DNA of 64,000 nucleotides, from assembly GCA_038562375.1 (NCBI GenBank), contig JBCFAY010000001.1, positions 1 through 64,000 on the forward strand. The letters are read 5' to 3'. Shown here piece after piece: positions 1 to 11,076 of the stretch. The first letter of the stretch is position 1. Every line of letters starts with the position of its first letter. Position numbers and translations under genes: made by a program. The notes beneath the pieces are model-generated. The model ran no database searches and was not told the origin of the DNA. It saw only the letters and a list, made by a program, of their open reading frames with translations. This stretch comes from JBCFAY01 sp038562375. Lineage in GTDB: Bacteria > Bacillota > Clostridia > Christensenellales > CAG-138.

Positions 1-37
1 CCTACTTCAATCATGATCGCTTGGCCGCCGCTTTGGA

Positions 38-78
38 TTACAAAAGCCCTATTCAATTCAAGATCGAACAGGGCTTCT
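38..78 (-). terminator. Possible terminator downstream of spoIVA
   Basis: On the minus strand a 6-bp stem (AGCCCT at 70-75 pairing with AGGGCT at 45-50) encloses a loop of about 19 nt and is followed by TTTTG. It lies about 75 bases past the spoIVA stop. The stem is short and the loop long, so this is only a moderate candidate. Confidence 0.4.
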
Positions 79-152
79 CTTAATTCCTTTTTCCTTCTCT
101 ACTTTTCATTGACAGGTTCAGGAAAATTCGCCCGCCGCCTTTTTGTTTGGCG

Positions 153-1631
153 CTACAGCATGATGCAGATCAGGTTGTTGCAGCCCTGGTTGACGATCTT
201 CTGAAGCGTGTTTTGCAGCTTGTGCTGCACGTTGTCCGGCATGCGGCCGATCTTGTTGTTCATGCCTTCGCGCACAAGGTCGTAAAGCGGTTTGCCGAAG
301 ATGTTCGTATCCCAGATCTGGCCCGGATTGTTCTCGAACGTATCCATCAGATATGCGGCGAACTCCTCGGACTGCGCCTCGGTACCAACCAGCGGAGCCA
401 CCTCCGAATCGATATCCACGCGGATCAGATGCATCCCCGACGCCTTCGCCTTGAGCCTTACGCCGAAGCGATTGCCCTGCTGCACGATCTCGGGCTCCAT
501 CAACTCCATCTCGTCCATATTGGGCGGCACGACCCCATAGCCCGTGCTGCGCATGGAATTGAGCGCGTCGGAGATCCTGTCGTACTCGCGCTTTGCGCCT
601 ACGAAATCCTTCATCATGGTGATGAGGTGGAAATCATCCTTGATGTCGCATCCGCATTCCTCTCCGAGAACCATATAGAACATGTTCTCCTGCGGGTTGA
701 TATCGATCTGGACATTGCCGTTTCCAAGCTCCACTTTTTCGAGTTTGGCCGGCATGAATCCTTCGACTTCCTGGTACATGTCGACGATATTGGAATAATC
801 GCGCATCTTCCCGACGTTCGGCAGCGTCTCCGCCAACGGCTGCGTGAGCCTCTTGATGAGCCAGTGCTCCGGATCGAGCGCCTGCATCCAGCTGGGCAGG
901 TTCAGGTGCAGCATGCGGATCGGGAACTCCATCAGCGCCTGCTCGAGCAGCACGCTTGCGTCCACCGCGCTCATGTTCATCACATCGGCGCAAACGACCG
1001 TTCCGCCGTGCTTGATCTGCAGCGCGTCGCGCAGGTTCTGCGTCTCCGCGGCCTCGGGATGCACGCTGTTGAGCACGATCACGAACGGCTTACCGAGCGT
1101 CTTGAGTTCGGAAATCACGCGATCCTCCGCCTCGATGTACGCCGAGCGCGGAATCTGCGTGATGCTTCCGTCCGTCGTCATCACCACACCGATCGTCGAG
1201 TGGTCCGTCATCACCTTGCGCGTGCCGATCTCGGCGGCATCCTCGAACGGGATGTCGTAATCGAACCACGGCGTGCGCACCATGCGCGGCACATCGTTCT
1301 CCGTATGCCCGATCGCTCCCGGCACCATGTATCCGACGCAGTCCACCATCCGAACGTTGATCGACGTCGTCTCGTCAAGTTCGAGCTTAAGCGCCTCGTT
1401 CGGAATGAATTTCGGCTGCGTGGTCATGATGGTCTTACCGCTCCCGCTTTGGGGCAGTTCGTCGACAAGTCTCTCCTTTTCATACGGATTCTCTATTCCC
1501 GGCAGGATCAACAGATCCAGAAACCGCTTGATAAATGTGGACTTGCCTGTCCTGACAGGGCCAACGACCCCAATGTAAATGTCGCCCTGCGTCCTTTGCG
1601 CAATATCCCGGTACAGATCCATCCTATCCAT
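153..1631 (-). CDS. spoIVA: Stage IV sporulation protein A (spore coat morphogenetic ATPase)
   Basis: The product is 492 residues, the same length as the Bacillus subtilis protein. SpoIVA forms the basement layer of the spore coat on the forespore surface by ATP-driven polymerisation. The N-terminus carries a Walker A motif (GPVRTGKST, about residues 24-32) in the TRAFAC-type ATPase domain, and the C-terminal part ends in CNNLICIML, typical of the membrane-targeting tail. The start is supported by GGAGGAG 5 bases upstream of ATG. The gene stands alone, separated from rex by a strong terminator. In the family transcription depends on the mother-cell factor sigma-E; I could not identify a convincing sigma-E promoter here. 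Confidence 0.97.
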   Translation of the reverse strand: MDRMDLYRDIAQRTQGDIYIGVVGPVRTGKSTFIKRFLDLLILPGIENPYEKERLVDELPQSGSGKTIMTTQPKFIPNEALKLELDETTSINVRMVDCVGYMVPGAIGHTENDVPRMVRTPWFDYDIPFEDAAEIGTRKVMTDHSTIGVVMTTDGSITQIPRSAYIEAEDRVISELKTLGKPFVIVLNSVHPEAAETQNLRDALQIKHGGTVVCADVMNMSAVDASVLLEQALMEFPIRMLHLNLPSWMQALDPEHWLIKRLTQPLAETLPNVGKMRDYSNIVDMYQEVEGFMPAKLEKVELGNGNVQIDINPQENMFYMVLGEECGCDIKDDFHLITMMKDFVGAKREYDRISDALNSMRSTGYGVVPPNMDEMELMEPEIVQQGNRFGVRLKAKASGMHLIRVDIDSEVAPLVGTEAQSEEFAAYLMDTFENNPGQIWDTNIFGKPLYDLVREGMNNKIGRMPDNVQHKLQNTLQKIVNQGCNNLICIML

Positions 1632-1731
1632 TGGGCTCCTCCTTCATACACGTAGCCGATCGGCAATTTTCCGTAAGAATACGATAGATATATATGACAT
1701 TGCACCTTGAAACATGCCCTGTCTGAACACA

Positions 1732-1757
1732 GAAAAAAGAGGCCTTGCGGCCTCCCT
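1732..1757 (-). terminator. Rho-independent terminator of rex
   Basis: Read on the minus strand, GAGGCC, a GCAA tetraloop and GGCCTC are followed directly by six T residues. This strong intrinsic terminator lies about 130 bases past the rex stop and insulates spoIVA from rex transcription. Confidence 0.85.
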
Positions 1758-1884
1758 TGCATATGTTTTTATTCGCTGTGCGCAAGCGCTTGGAAAATCA
1801 AGATTTTAGGGCCGCTCCGATCCATGCCGGCGGCCTGTTCCGACCGGAACCGGGTGGAGCGTTAAACAAGCGTCCCTCTTTTGC

Positions 1885-2508
1885 TTATTCCCAATTGTTC
1901 AGTTTGAAGGCAAGCACCGCGAGGCTATCCGTCAGATGGACGTTCTCGATGGGCACATCCGCCTTGACGTCGACCGGCGCAAAATTCCAGATCGCCTTGA
2001 CGCCCGCGCTGAGCATACGGTCCACCAGTCCCTGGGCTACGCTCTTTCGAGCGGCAATGATGCCGATCTCGATGTTGTTCTCCATGATAAAGCTTTCCAT
2101 GGTATCAAGGTTCAATACCGGCTTGCCGTTGATGCTTGTGCCGATCCGCTCGGGCTTGACGTCAAAAAGCGCCTTGATCAGGAACCCGCTTTGAACAAAA
2201 CCGTCGAAGTTGCTCAGCGCCTGACCGATGTTGCCCGCGCCTGCCACAACCATCGAATGCGTGGTGTTGAGCGTCAGGATATTCGTGATCTCCCCGAGGA
2301 GCGATTTGACATGATAACCATAGCCTTGCTGACCGAACCCGCCGAAGCAATTGAAATCCTGACGGATCTGCGATGCATTGAGCGACATGCGCTCGGAAAG
2401 CTCGCTCGATGAAATCCGCTCGATTCCCTGCTCGTCCAACAGCATTAGATGCCTATAATAGCGTGGCAAACGACGAATCACTGCCTCGGAGATCCTCTGC
2501 GATTTCAT
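1885..2508 (-). CDS. rex: Redox-sensing transcriptional repressor Rex
   Basis: A 207-residue protein. Rex family members sense the NADH/NAD+ ratio and repress fermentation and redox genes when NADH is low. Residues 1-70 form the winged helix with the family signature SQIRQDFNCFGGFGQQGYGY, and a Rossmann dinucleotide motif GAGNIG lies at about 90-95. A longer in-frame ATG exists at 2553, but the ATG at 2508 has GGAGGG at the right spacing and starts the usual family N-terminus. The gene has its own sigma-A promoter and a perfect 11-bp inverted repeat between promoter and start, which may mediate autoregulation. Possible targets in this window include the NADH-linked operon at 49.5-52.8 kb, but I saw no matching operator there. 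Confidence 0.95.
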   Translation of the reverse strand: MKSQRISEAVIRRLPRYYRHLMLLDEQGIERISSSELSERMSLNASQIRQDFNCFGGFGQQGYGYHVKSLLGEITNILTLNTTHSMVVAGAGNIGQALSNFDGFVQSGFLIKALFDVKPERIGTSINGKPVLNLDTMESFIMENNIEIGIIAARKSVAQGLVDRMLSAGVKAIWNFAPVDVKADVPIENVHLTDSLAVLAFKLNNWE

Positions 2509-2529
2509 TGATCCAACCCTCCATGCCGC

Positions 2530-2557
2530 ATTAATGCAATGTAAATATTGCATTAAT
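2530..2557. promoter_or_regulatory. Perfect inverted repeat in the rex leader (candidate operator)
   Basis: ATTAATGCAAT, a 6-base spacer, then ATTGCATTAAT: 11-bp arms with no mismatch. It starts about 10 bases downstream of the predicted rex transcription start and ends 21 bases before the start codon. Position and symmetry fit an autorepression site, but the sequence is not the canonical TTGTTAA-type Rex box, so the bound protein is uncertain. Confidence 0.55.
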
Positions 2558-2574
2558 ATCGTGTTATTGAAACT

Positions 2575-2603
2575 ATTCTATTGCATCCTGCAATTATTTT
2601 CAA
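2575..2603 (-). promoter_or_regulatory. Sigma-A promoter of rex
   Basis: On the minus strand, -35 TTGAAA (2598-2603) and -10 TAGAAT (2575-2580) are separated by exactly 17 bases. The predicted start lies near 2568. The promoter sits immediately past the stop codon of the nitroreductase gene. Confidence 0.7.
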
Positions 2604-2606
2604 GTT

Positions 2607-3347
2607 TTATCGTCCAAAAGCGACCGGGGAAAATTTTGCGCGGTCGCCGTCGATCTGATATTTGCCGGCGACGCCCGCATGGGCCGCTCCCAGTTCGAGG
2701 TGCAGCATCGCGATCCCGCAGTCCACTTTTCCGTAGCCGAAGTTCGGCCCGGTGTTTACGATCGTTATCGAATCTTGATCGACTTCGAATTCCCACGGCT
2801 GGCCGTTTACCGCCGAAGGAGCGCGCCTTGCGCACTCCAGCGCCCGCTGCTGCCATTCCGGAAGATCGGTAAGCTCCTCCTTGGAAAGACCGGTCAAACG
2901 CTGCAGGGATTTCCTCGGGCGCGTCGTGAGCGGTTCCCCTGGCTGGCCGATCGGCGTGATGCACACGATGCGCTCGCCGGACTCGATTTTGATCGCCTTC
3001 CCCACGCCGCCGCGGCTGAAGGACGCGCCCAGCCAGCAGGTGCCCAGACCCAACGCCGTACACTCGAGGATAAACGCTTCCCCAAGGTATCCGACGGAGT
3101 ACGGATCCGCATTTTTTGAAAGAAACGCGGCGAAGCATTTCGTCCCATGCACCTTGCCCACACCGAGGAACTGCGAGGAAAACACGTATTCCCCAACTCC
3201 GATCGCGATGCGAAGGTTCCGGACGCTGAGCATCGCGGCCGTCTCACGCAGGGAGTCGAGGTCTTCCTTGGGCGGGTTCCCCCCGTACTTGCGCATCGAG
3301 AAACGCTGCCCGACCGATGCGTACCAACGCTCCATGTTAAAATCCAT
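2607..3347 (-). CDS. Nitroreductase family protein (TM1586-like, possibly FMN-dependent)
   Basis: A 246-residue protein of the putative TM nitroreductase group. The N-terminal half has the nitroreductase-like RFSMRKY region and GLGTCWLGASF; the C-terminal half has ARRAPSAVNGQPWEF, the flavin-binding-type signature, so the two halves look like fused nitroreductase-fold units. It should be a cytoplasmic flavin oxidoreductase of unknown substrate. An ATG 15 bases upstream (3362) is in frame, but GGGAGGAG lies inside that extension, so 3347 is preferred. It follows uvrA with a gap of 41 bases on the same strand and is probably the last gene of the uvr transcript. Confidence 0.8.
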   Translation of the reverse strand: MDFNMERWYASVGQRFSMRKYGGNPPKEDLDSLRETAAMLSVRNLRIAIGVGEYVFSSQFLGVGKVHGTKCFAAFLSKNADPYSVGYLGEAFILECTALGLGTCWLGASFSRGGVGKAIKIESGERIVCITPIGQPGEPLTTRPRKSLQRLTGLSKEELTDLPEWQQRALECARRAPSAVNGQPWEFEVDQDSITIVNTGPNFGYGKVDCGIAMLHLELGAAHAGVAGKYQIDGDRAKFSPVAFGR

Positions 3348-3388
3348 AGGCTCCTCCCGCATGTAAGTGATTATGCCCGATGGCGATG

Positions 3389-6208
<2,820 letters not shown>

Positions 6209-6297
6209 GTGTTCCGATTCCGTTTTCCTAAATTATTTTCCCGTACGCCCGACCCGAGGGAGATGCTTGCCGGGACGCCGGATTCCGTTTTCTCCGG

Positions 6298-8319
6298 TTA
6301 TTTTCTCGTCCGGCCGCGCGCCGCGCGCCTGCTTCCCACCGTGCCCGGCGCCGCCTTTTTGCGGTCGATCTGTCCGCCCTGAAGCGCGATGATCTCATCG
6401 CGAAGCTTGGCCGCAAGCTCGAATTCGAGCTCCATCGCCGCCTGGCGCATCTGCTGCTGCAAAATTTCAATCCGCGCCTCTTTTTCGCGTTCGCTGAGCT
6501 TTTCGGGCTCAAATCGCGCGGCGGTGGTGCTCTCCAGGACCGAGTGCACGTTTTTCTTAATGCTCTCGGGCGTAATGCCGTGCTCGAGGTTATAGGCCGT
6601 CTGCATGCTCCGTCTGCGGTTGGTCTCATCGATCGCACGGCGCATGGATTCCGTGATCCGGTCTGCGTACATCACAACCCTGCCCTCGACGTTTCTCGCC
6701 GCGCGTCCGATGGTTTGTATCATCGACGTGGTGGAGCGCAAAAAGCCCTCCTTATCCGCGTCGAGTATCGCGACGAGGCCGACCTCGGGAAGGTCGAGGC
6801 CCTCGCGCAAAAGGTTGATGCCTATGAGCACGTCGAACTCGCCCAGGCGGAAATCGCGTATGATCGCCATCCGCTCGATGGTCTCGATATCCGAATGCAT
6901 ATAGCGCACGCGCACGCCCATGCCGTCGAAATACTCGGTGAGGTTTTCCGCCATGCGCTTTGTGAGCGTTGTCACGAGCGTGCGCATCCCCTTCGCCGTC
7001 ACGCCGCGAATCTGGCCGAGCAGATCGTCCACCTGCCCTTTGACCGGCAGCACCGTGACCTCTGGATCGACAAGCCCCGTGGGCCTTATGATCTGCTCCA
7101 CCACGCGAGACGCTCGCTCGAGCTCGTAGTCGGCCGGCGTCGCGCTCACGCAGATGAGCTGATTGAGGCGCTTTTGAAACTCGTCGAACATGAGCGGCCT
7201 GTTGTCGTAGGAGCTCGGGATGCGGAAGCCGTACTCGACCAGCGCCTGCTTGCGCGAAAGATCGCCGCGGTACATCGCGCGGATCTGCGGGAGCGTCACG
7301 TGCGATTCGTCGATGATCATCAAAAAATCCTTGGGGAAATAGTCAAGCAGCGTAAAAGGCGGCTGCCCGGGCGCGCGTCCGTCGAAATAACGCGAGTAGT
7401 TTTCGATGCCCTGGCAGTATCCAAGCTCGCGCATCATCTCCATATCGTAGCGCGTGCGCTGCTCGAGCCGCTGCGCCTCAACGAGTTTGTCCTCCGCCTT
7501 AAGCTCGGCGACGCGCGCGTAAAGATCCTGCTCGATCTGCTCCAGGGCGGCGTTTAATTTCTCCCGCCCGGTCGCGTAATGCGACGCGGGAAACACCGCG
7601 ACGTGCGCGCGGTCGACCAGCAGTTCCCCCGTCAAGACGTTGATCTCGCTGATGCGCTCGATCTCATCGCCGAAGAACTCGACGCGCAGCGCCTTGTCCG
7701 ACCAGTTCATCGGGAAGATCTCGAGCACGTCGCCGCGCGCGCGGAACGTGCCGCGCGCAAAGTCGAAATCGTTCCGCTGGTACTGGATGTCCACCAGCTT
7801 GCGCATCACATCGTCCCGCTCCATCCTCCCGCCCTTTCGGAGCGAGATGGACAGGCGCATGTACTCTTCGGGATCGCCCAGAGCGTAGATGCAGGAAACC
7901 GAGGCGACGATGATGACATCCCTCCGCTCGTTGAGCGCGCAGGTCGCGCTGTGGCGGAGCTTATCGATCTCGTCGTTGACGGTGGATACCTTCTCGATAT
8001 AAGTATCCGAAGACGGAATATACGCCTCCGGCTGATAATAATCGTAGTAACTTACGAAATATTCAACCGCGCTGTCCGGAAAAAGCTCCTTGAATTCCGA
8101 ACAGAGCTGCGCGGCCAAGGTTTTATTGTGCGCGATCACAAGCGTCGGCTTCTGAACGCGCTCGATCACATTGGCCATGGTGAACGTCTTGCCCGACCCG
8201 GTGACGCCCATGAGCACCTGGAGCCGCTCCCCGGCGAGCACACCCTCGGAAAGGCTGTTGATCGCCTGCGGCTGATCGCCCTGCGGGCGGTATGACGATA
8301 CGACCTCAAATCGATTCAC
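6298..8319 (-). CDS. uvrB: Excinuclease ABC subunit B
   Basis: A 673-residue UvrB. It is the damage-verifying helicase-like subunit that UvrA loads onto DNA and that recruits UvrC. The Walker A motif GVTGSGKT is at 38-45, the lesion-probing beta-hairpin region YDYYQPEAYIP follows near residue 95, a DESH Walker B is present, and the C-terminal UVR domain (EKEARIEILQQQMRQAAM) ends just before a basic tail. The length matches the family. It is 9 bases downstream of the small Dabb gene and precedes uvrA, so the three are probably co-transcribed. Confidence 0.98.
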   Translation of the reverse strand: MNRFEVVSSYRPQGDQPQAINSLSEGVLAGERLQVLMGVTGSGKTFTMANVIERVQKPTLVIAHNKTLAAQLCSEFKELFPDSAVEYFVSYYDYYQPEAYIPSSDTYIEKVSTVNDEIDKLRHSATCALNERRDVIIVASVSCIYALGDPEEYMRLSISLRKGGRMERDDVMRKLVDIQYQRNDFDFARGTFRARGDVLEIFPMNWSDKALRVEFFGDEIERISEINVLTGELLVDRAHVAVFPASHYATGREKLNAALEQIEQDLYARVAELKAEDKLVEAQRLEQRTRYDMEMMRELGYCQGIENYSRYFDGRAPGQPPFTLLDYFPKDFLMIIDESHVTLPQIRAMYRGDLSRKQALVEYGFRIPSSYDNRPLMFDEFQKRLNQLICVSATPADYELERASRVVEQIIRPTGLVDPEVTVLPVKGQVDDLLGQIRGVTAKGMRTLVTTLTKRMAENLTEYFDGMGVRVRYMHSDIETIERMAIIRDFRLGEFDVLIGINLLREGLDLPEVGLVAILDADKEGFLRSTTSMIQTIGRAARNVEGRVVMYADRITESMRRAIDETNRRRSMQTAYNLEHGITPESIKKNVHSVLESTTAARFEPEKLSEREKEARIEILQQQMRQAAMELEFELAAKLRDEIIALQGGQIDRKKAAPGTVGSRRAARGRTRK

Positions 8320-8328
8320 GGCGCGCTC

Positions 8329-8610
8329 TCAATACTCAAAATCCACGGCAACGACCGCTTCGCGCACGCCGTGGATATACTCCTGCACCTTTTTGTGCTC
8401 GGGATGGACGGTATATGCATCGAGTGCCTCACGGCTCGTGTAGGTCGCAATCAGCACCAGGTCGTACGATCTTTGGGACTGCATGTAATCAAGACCCACC
8501 TCCATCGAAAGGAGCGTGGGAACCTTGCCTACCAGCGAATGCAGCATTTGAGCGACCTTGGGCGCTTCCTCGCGCTCCCTGAACTTCATGCACACGACGT
8601 GCTTGACCAT
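8329..8610 (-). CDS. Dabb (stress-responsive alpha/beta-barrel) family protein
   Basis: A 93-residue protein with the Dabb pattern: KHVVCMKF at the N-terminus, a central YDLVLIATYTS strand and the YTVHPEHKKVQEYI helix. Dabb proteins are dimeric ferredoxin-like barrels, many without a known reaction. GGAGG stands about 8 bases before ATG. Being first in front of uvrB with a 9-base gap, it is likely part of the same transcript; a direct role in DNA repair is not implied. Confidence 0.8.
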   Translation of the reverse strand: MVKHVVCMKFREREEAPKVAQMLHSLVGKVPTLLSMEVGLDYMQSQRSYDLVLIATYTSREALDAYTVHPEHKKVQEYIHGVREAVVAVDFEY

Positions 8611-8779
8611 TGCGTGTTTCCTCCAAATTCAACAGCATCTGCTACCCTATTCTGATATTTTATCAAATCGGGACGCAAATTGAAATGTGCAATTATAATT
8701 ATCCATGGGCAATCCTGTATCGCGTTCCACCGTTCTCCGATTGCAGCGGTTGCAGAATAGCTGTTACCCTGTATTTATA

Positions 8780-8807
8780 TAGGTTTCAGTTCGTGTAGGT
8801 TTCAGTT
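8780..8807 (+). repeat. 12-bp direct repeat before the small membrane-protein gene
   Basis: TAGGTTTCAGTT occurs at 8780-8791 and again at 8796-8807, immediately before the Shine-Dalgarno site of the next gene. The function is unknown. Confidence 0.6.
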
Positions 8808-8818
8808 TGGAGGGAAGT

Positions 8819-8992
8819 ATGACCATCGCTTTTATCCTGTGTGCCGGGATCATACCGGTCGTTCCGCTCTTTGGGGTGGAGATCTTTAAGCGCCGCAAGG
8901 ACCGCGTCAAAAAGAACATCTGCATCGGCCTGTTCGTGCTGCAGCTGCTCTTAAGCATCGGCTATATCGTCGGCTGGCTCAGAACGCACTGA
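8819..8992 (+). CDS. Small membrane protein, 57 residues
   Basis: A 57-residue protein with two likely membrane helices: residues 2-17 (AFILCAGIIPVVPLFG) and about 34-53 (GLFVLQLLLSIGYIVGW), joined by the basic segment FKRRKDRVKK. The start is the ATG 5 bases after GGAGG; a TTG 12 bases upstream overlaps that site and is unlikely. I do not recognise a family. It is isolated between leftward genes, with converging transcription from the BMP operon. The good ribosome site and compact two-helix pattern support a real gene. Confidence 0.6.
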   Translation: MTIAFILCAGIIPVVPLFGVEIFKRRKDRVKKNICIGLFVLQLLLSIGYIVGWLRTH

Positions 8993-9030
8993 TATCGCGC
9001 CGGACATTGGTCTGCTAAATATACCGCCAC

Positions 9031-9062
9031 AAAAAAGGCCGCTTCAGAACACAGCGAAGCGG
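9031..9062 (-). terminator. Terminator of the first BMP transporter operon
   Basis: Minus strand: CCGCTTC (9056-9062 complement) pairs with GAAGCGG (9039-9045 complement) around a 10-base loop and is followed by CC and six T residues. It lies 30 bases after the last permease gene. Confidence 0.75.
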
Positions 9063-9091
9063 TCTCTTTCGCACACTCACGGATTGGAACT

Positions 9092-10009
9092 CTAGCTCTC
9101 CTTCTTATAAGGGATGCCCAGCTTGGCGGGCACGTTGAAGCTTTTGCGGGACACGGTCAGCACGATGGTGAGAATATAGGGCAGGGCGATAAAAAGCTCG
9201 TTGGGGAAATAGCCGCCCCCGCCGATGGACTGCATATAAATTGCCACCGCCTCGGCAAGGCCGAACACCAGCGTGCCGATCGCCGCCCCGATCGGCTTCC
9301 AATTCCCCAGGAAGCAGATGGCAAACGCGATCCAGCCGCGGCCGCCGATGATGTTGGACGTGAACATGCCCAGGTACCCCACCGAGTAGAACGCTCCGGC
9401 GATTCCGCCCAAAACGCCCGCGAGAAGCACCACCAAAAAGCGGACGGTGTTTACGGGAATGCCCGCAACATCCACCGCCTGCGGGTTTTCTCCCGTGGAG
9501 CGGATGGTAAGCCCCGTGGAAGTCCGATACAGCAGGAAAAAGGCGGCGGGGATGAGCAGATACACCAGATACGTGAGGATATTCTGCTCAAAGAGGATGG
9601 GCCCGACGACCGGGATCTTGGAAAGCAGGGGGATGGGGATCTCCTGCAGCGGGTTGATCTTGAGGGGCGAGGTGGGCACGCCGAAAAGCACCCTGTCCAA
9701 AAAGGTGCACAGCCCCGCCGCAAGGATGTTGATGGCGGTGCCGGTAACGACCTGATGCTGCTTCAAATGGATGGTGATCACGCCGTATACCGCCGCCGTC
9801 AAAAGGCCCGCGGCCATGGCCGCCAGCATACCGACGAAGACGTTCCCCGTAAGAAAGGTGCCGATAAAACCGCCCCAGGCGCCCACGAGGAATATGCCCT
9901 CGATGGCCGTGACCATCATGCCAGAGCGCTCGGCGATCACTTCGGCGATGGAGCCGAAGAGCAAGGGCGTGCTCATCATCAAAGCGCGCTTTAACAGGTT
10001 GACGATCAT
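9092..10009 (-). CDS. ABC transporter permease, BMP/nucleoside type (NupQ-like)
   Basis: A 305-residue hydrophobic protein of the ABC-2-like sugar/nucleoside permease group (BPD_transp_2). Motifs include LLFGSIAEVIAERSGMMVTAIEGIFLVGA at the N-terminus (typical of the YufQ/NupQ permease) and AVDVAGIPVNTVRF in the middle. It should form the membrane channel with the larger permease upstream, whose stop it overlaps by 4 bases. It is the last gene of the receptor-ATPase-permease-permease operon. Family members import purine or pyrimidine nucleosides; the substrate here is not determined. Confidence 0.9.
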   Translation of the reverse strand: MIVNLLKRALMMSTPLLFGSIAEVIAERSGMMVTAIEGIFLVGAWGGFIGTFLTGNVFVGMLAAMAAGLLTAAVYGVITIHLKQHQVVTGTAINILAAGLCTFLDRVLFGVPTSPLKINPLQEIPIPLLSKIPVVGPILFEQNILTYLVYLLIPAAFFLLYRTSTGLTIRSTGENPQAVDVAGIPVNTVRFLVVLLAGVLGGIAGAFYSVGYLGMFTSNIIGGRGWIAFAICFLGNWKPIGAAIGTLVFGLAEAVAIYMQSIGGGGYFPNELFIALPYILTIVLTVSRKSFNVPAKLGIPYKKES

Positions 10010-11076
10010 ATCGTGTGCCCCCTTTGAATGCGCAGCTTTTCGCGCTTGTTCTGCCAGTGGCTCCTAAGATAGTAGGAAGCGATGACAAAGATCATAACGA
10101 AGCCCTGCATCAGATCGATGGCGCTCGGCGGAACACTGACGCCGGGCATTCTCCCCATGAGGTTGCCCATCACGTTGATCATGCCGAAAAGCATGGAAGC
10201 GAAAATGATACCGATCGGATTTGCATTGGCGAGGATGGCGATGCCCAAGCCCGACGCGCCGATGGAGGGGTTAAAATCCTGTATCAGCATATGCTGCACG
10301 CCGTTCACCTCCGTGAACCCTGCGAGACCCGCCAGGGCGCCGCTGATAAAGAAGGTTACGATGCACACGACGTCGGAGCGGATGCCCGCCAGTTTGGCGG
10401 CGGAAGCATTGCTCCCGACCACGCGGATGCGGTATCCGAGGGGCGTTTTAAACAGCAGTATCCATATGAAAACGGCGACGGCCAGCGCCAGCAGAAAGCC
10501 GATATGCAGGCGGGTTCCGGGCACGAAGGACGGAAGCCACGCGGCCCGGGAAAGGGCGTCGGTCTGGGGATACTCGCCCTTGCTTTCCTTCAGGAAGGTG
10601 CGCAGCAAATAGTTCATCAGGGCCAGCACCACATAGGTGGACATCATGCTCACGAGGAACTCGTTTGCGCCGTGCCGCGCCTTCAGGTAGCCGATCAGTC
10701 CGCCCACCAGGCCGCCCGCCACGGCCGAGCACAGCATTGCGCACAGCAGCAGGACGATCGTGGGAACCTTGCCGTCCAGATACAGGGAAACGGCGACGGC
10801 TACAACCGAGCCCATGTAAAACTGCCCCTGAGCGCCGATGTTGAACAGGCTTGCCTTGTAGGTGAAGGCAAACGCCAGCGCGGTAAAGATCAGGGGCGTC
10901 GCCTTTAAAAACACTTCCCCGAGCGTATAGGTATCCGAAAACATGGCCCTAAGGGAATACCCGAACGCGCCGAGGGGATCGATGTTCAAAAGGGTCATCA
11001 TCAGCCCGCTGAGCACCAGCCCCGCCGTGACTGCCATAAAGATGGTAACGACCATGTCTCTGAATTTAGCGTTCAA
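10006..11076 (-). CDS. ABC transporter permease, BMP/nucleoside type (NupP-like)
   Basis: A 356-residue multi-spanning permease of the YufP/NupP type. Visible marks are YKASLFNIGAQGQFYMG (the conserved FNIGxEGQ region), RVVGSNASAAKLAGI and a C-terminal basic tail. It pairs with the 305-residue permease downstream and overlaps both neighbours by 4 bases, so translation of ATPase, permease and permease is coupled. Confidence 0.9.
   Translation of the reverse strand: MNAKFRDMVVTIFMAVTAGLVLSGLMMTLLNIDPLGAFGYSLRAMFSDTYTLGEVFLKATPLIFTALAFAFTYKASLFNIGAQGQFYMGSVVAVAVSLYLDGKVPTIVLLLCAMLCSAVAGGLVGGLIGYLKARHGANEFLVSMMSTYVVLALMNYLLRTFLKESKGEYPQTDALSRAAWLPSFVPGTRLHIGFLLALAVAVFIWILLFKTPLGYRIRVVGSNASAAKLAGIRSDVVCIVTFFISGALAGLAGFTEVNGVQHMLIQDFNPSIGASGLGIAILANANPIGIIFASMLFGMINVMGNLMGRMPGVSVPPSAIDLMQGFVMIFVIASYYLRSHWQNKREKLRIQRGHTI

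Noticed and set aside
1..13. ATG on the minus strand at the left edge (possible start of a gene leaving the window)
   Set aside because: Only four codons are visible and no ribosome site precedes it.
147..1655. 502-codon plus-strand open frame
   Set aside because: Fully antisense to spoIVA, which is certain.
1632..1731. Sigma-E promoter for spoIVA
   Set aside because: GTCATAT and GTATTCTT on the minus strand are loosely similar, but the spacing is wrong, so I do not claim it.
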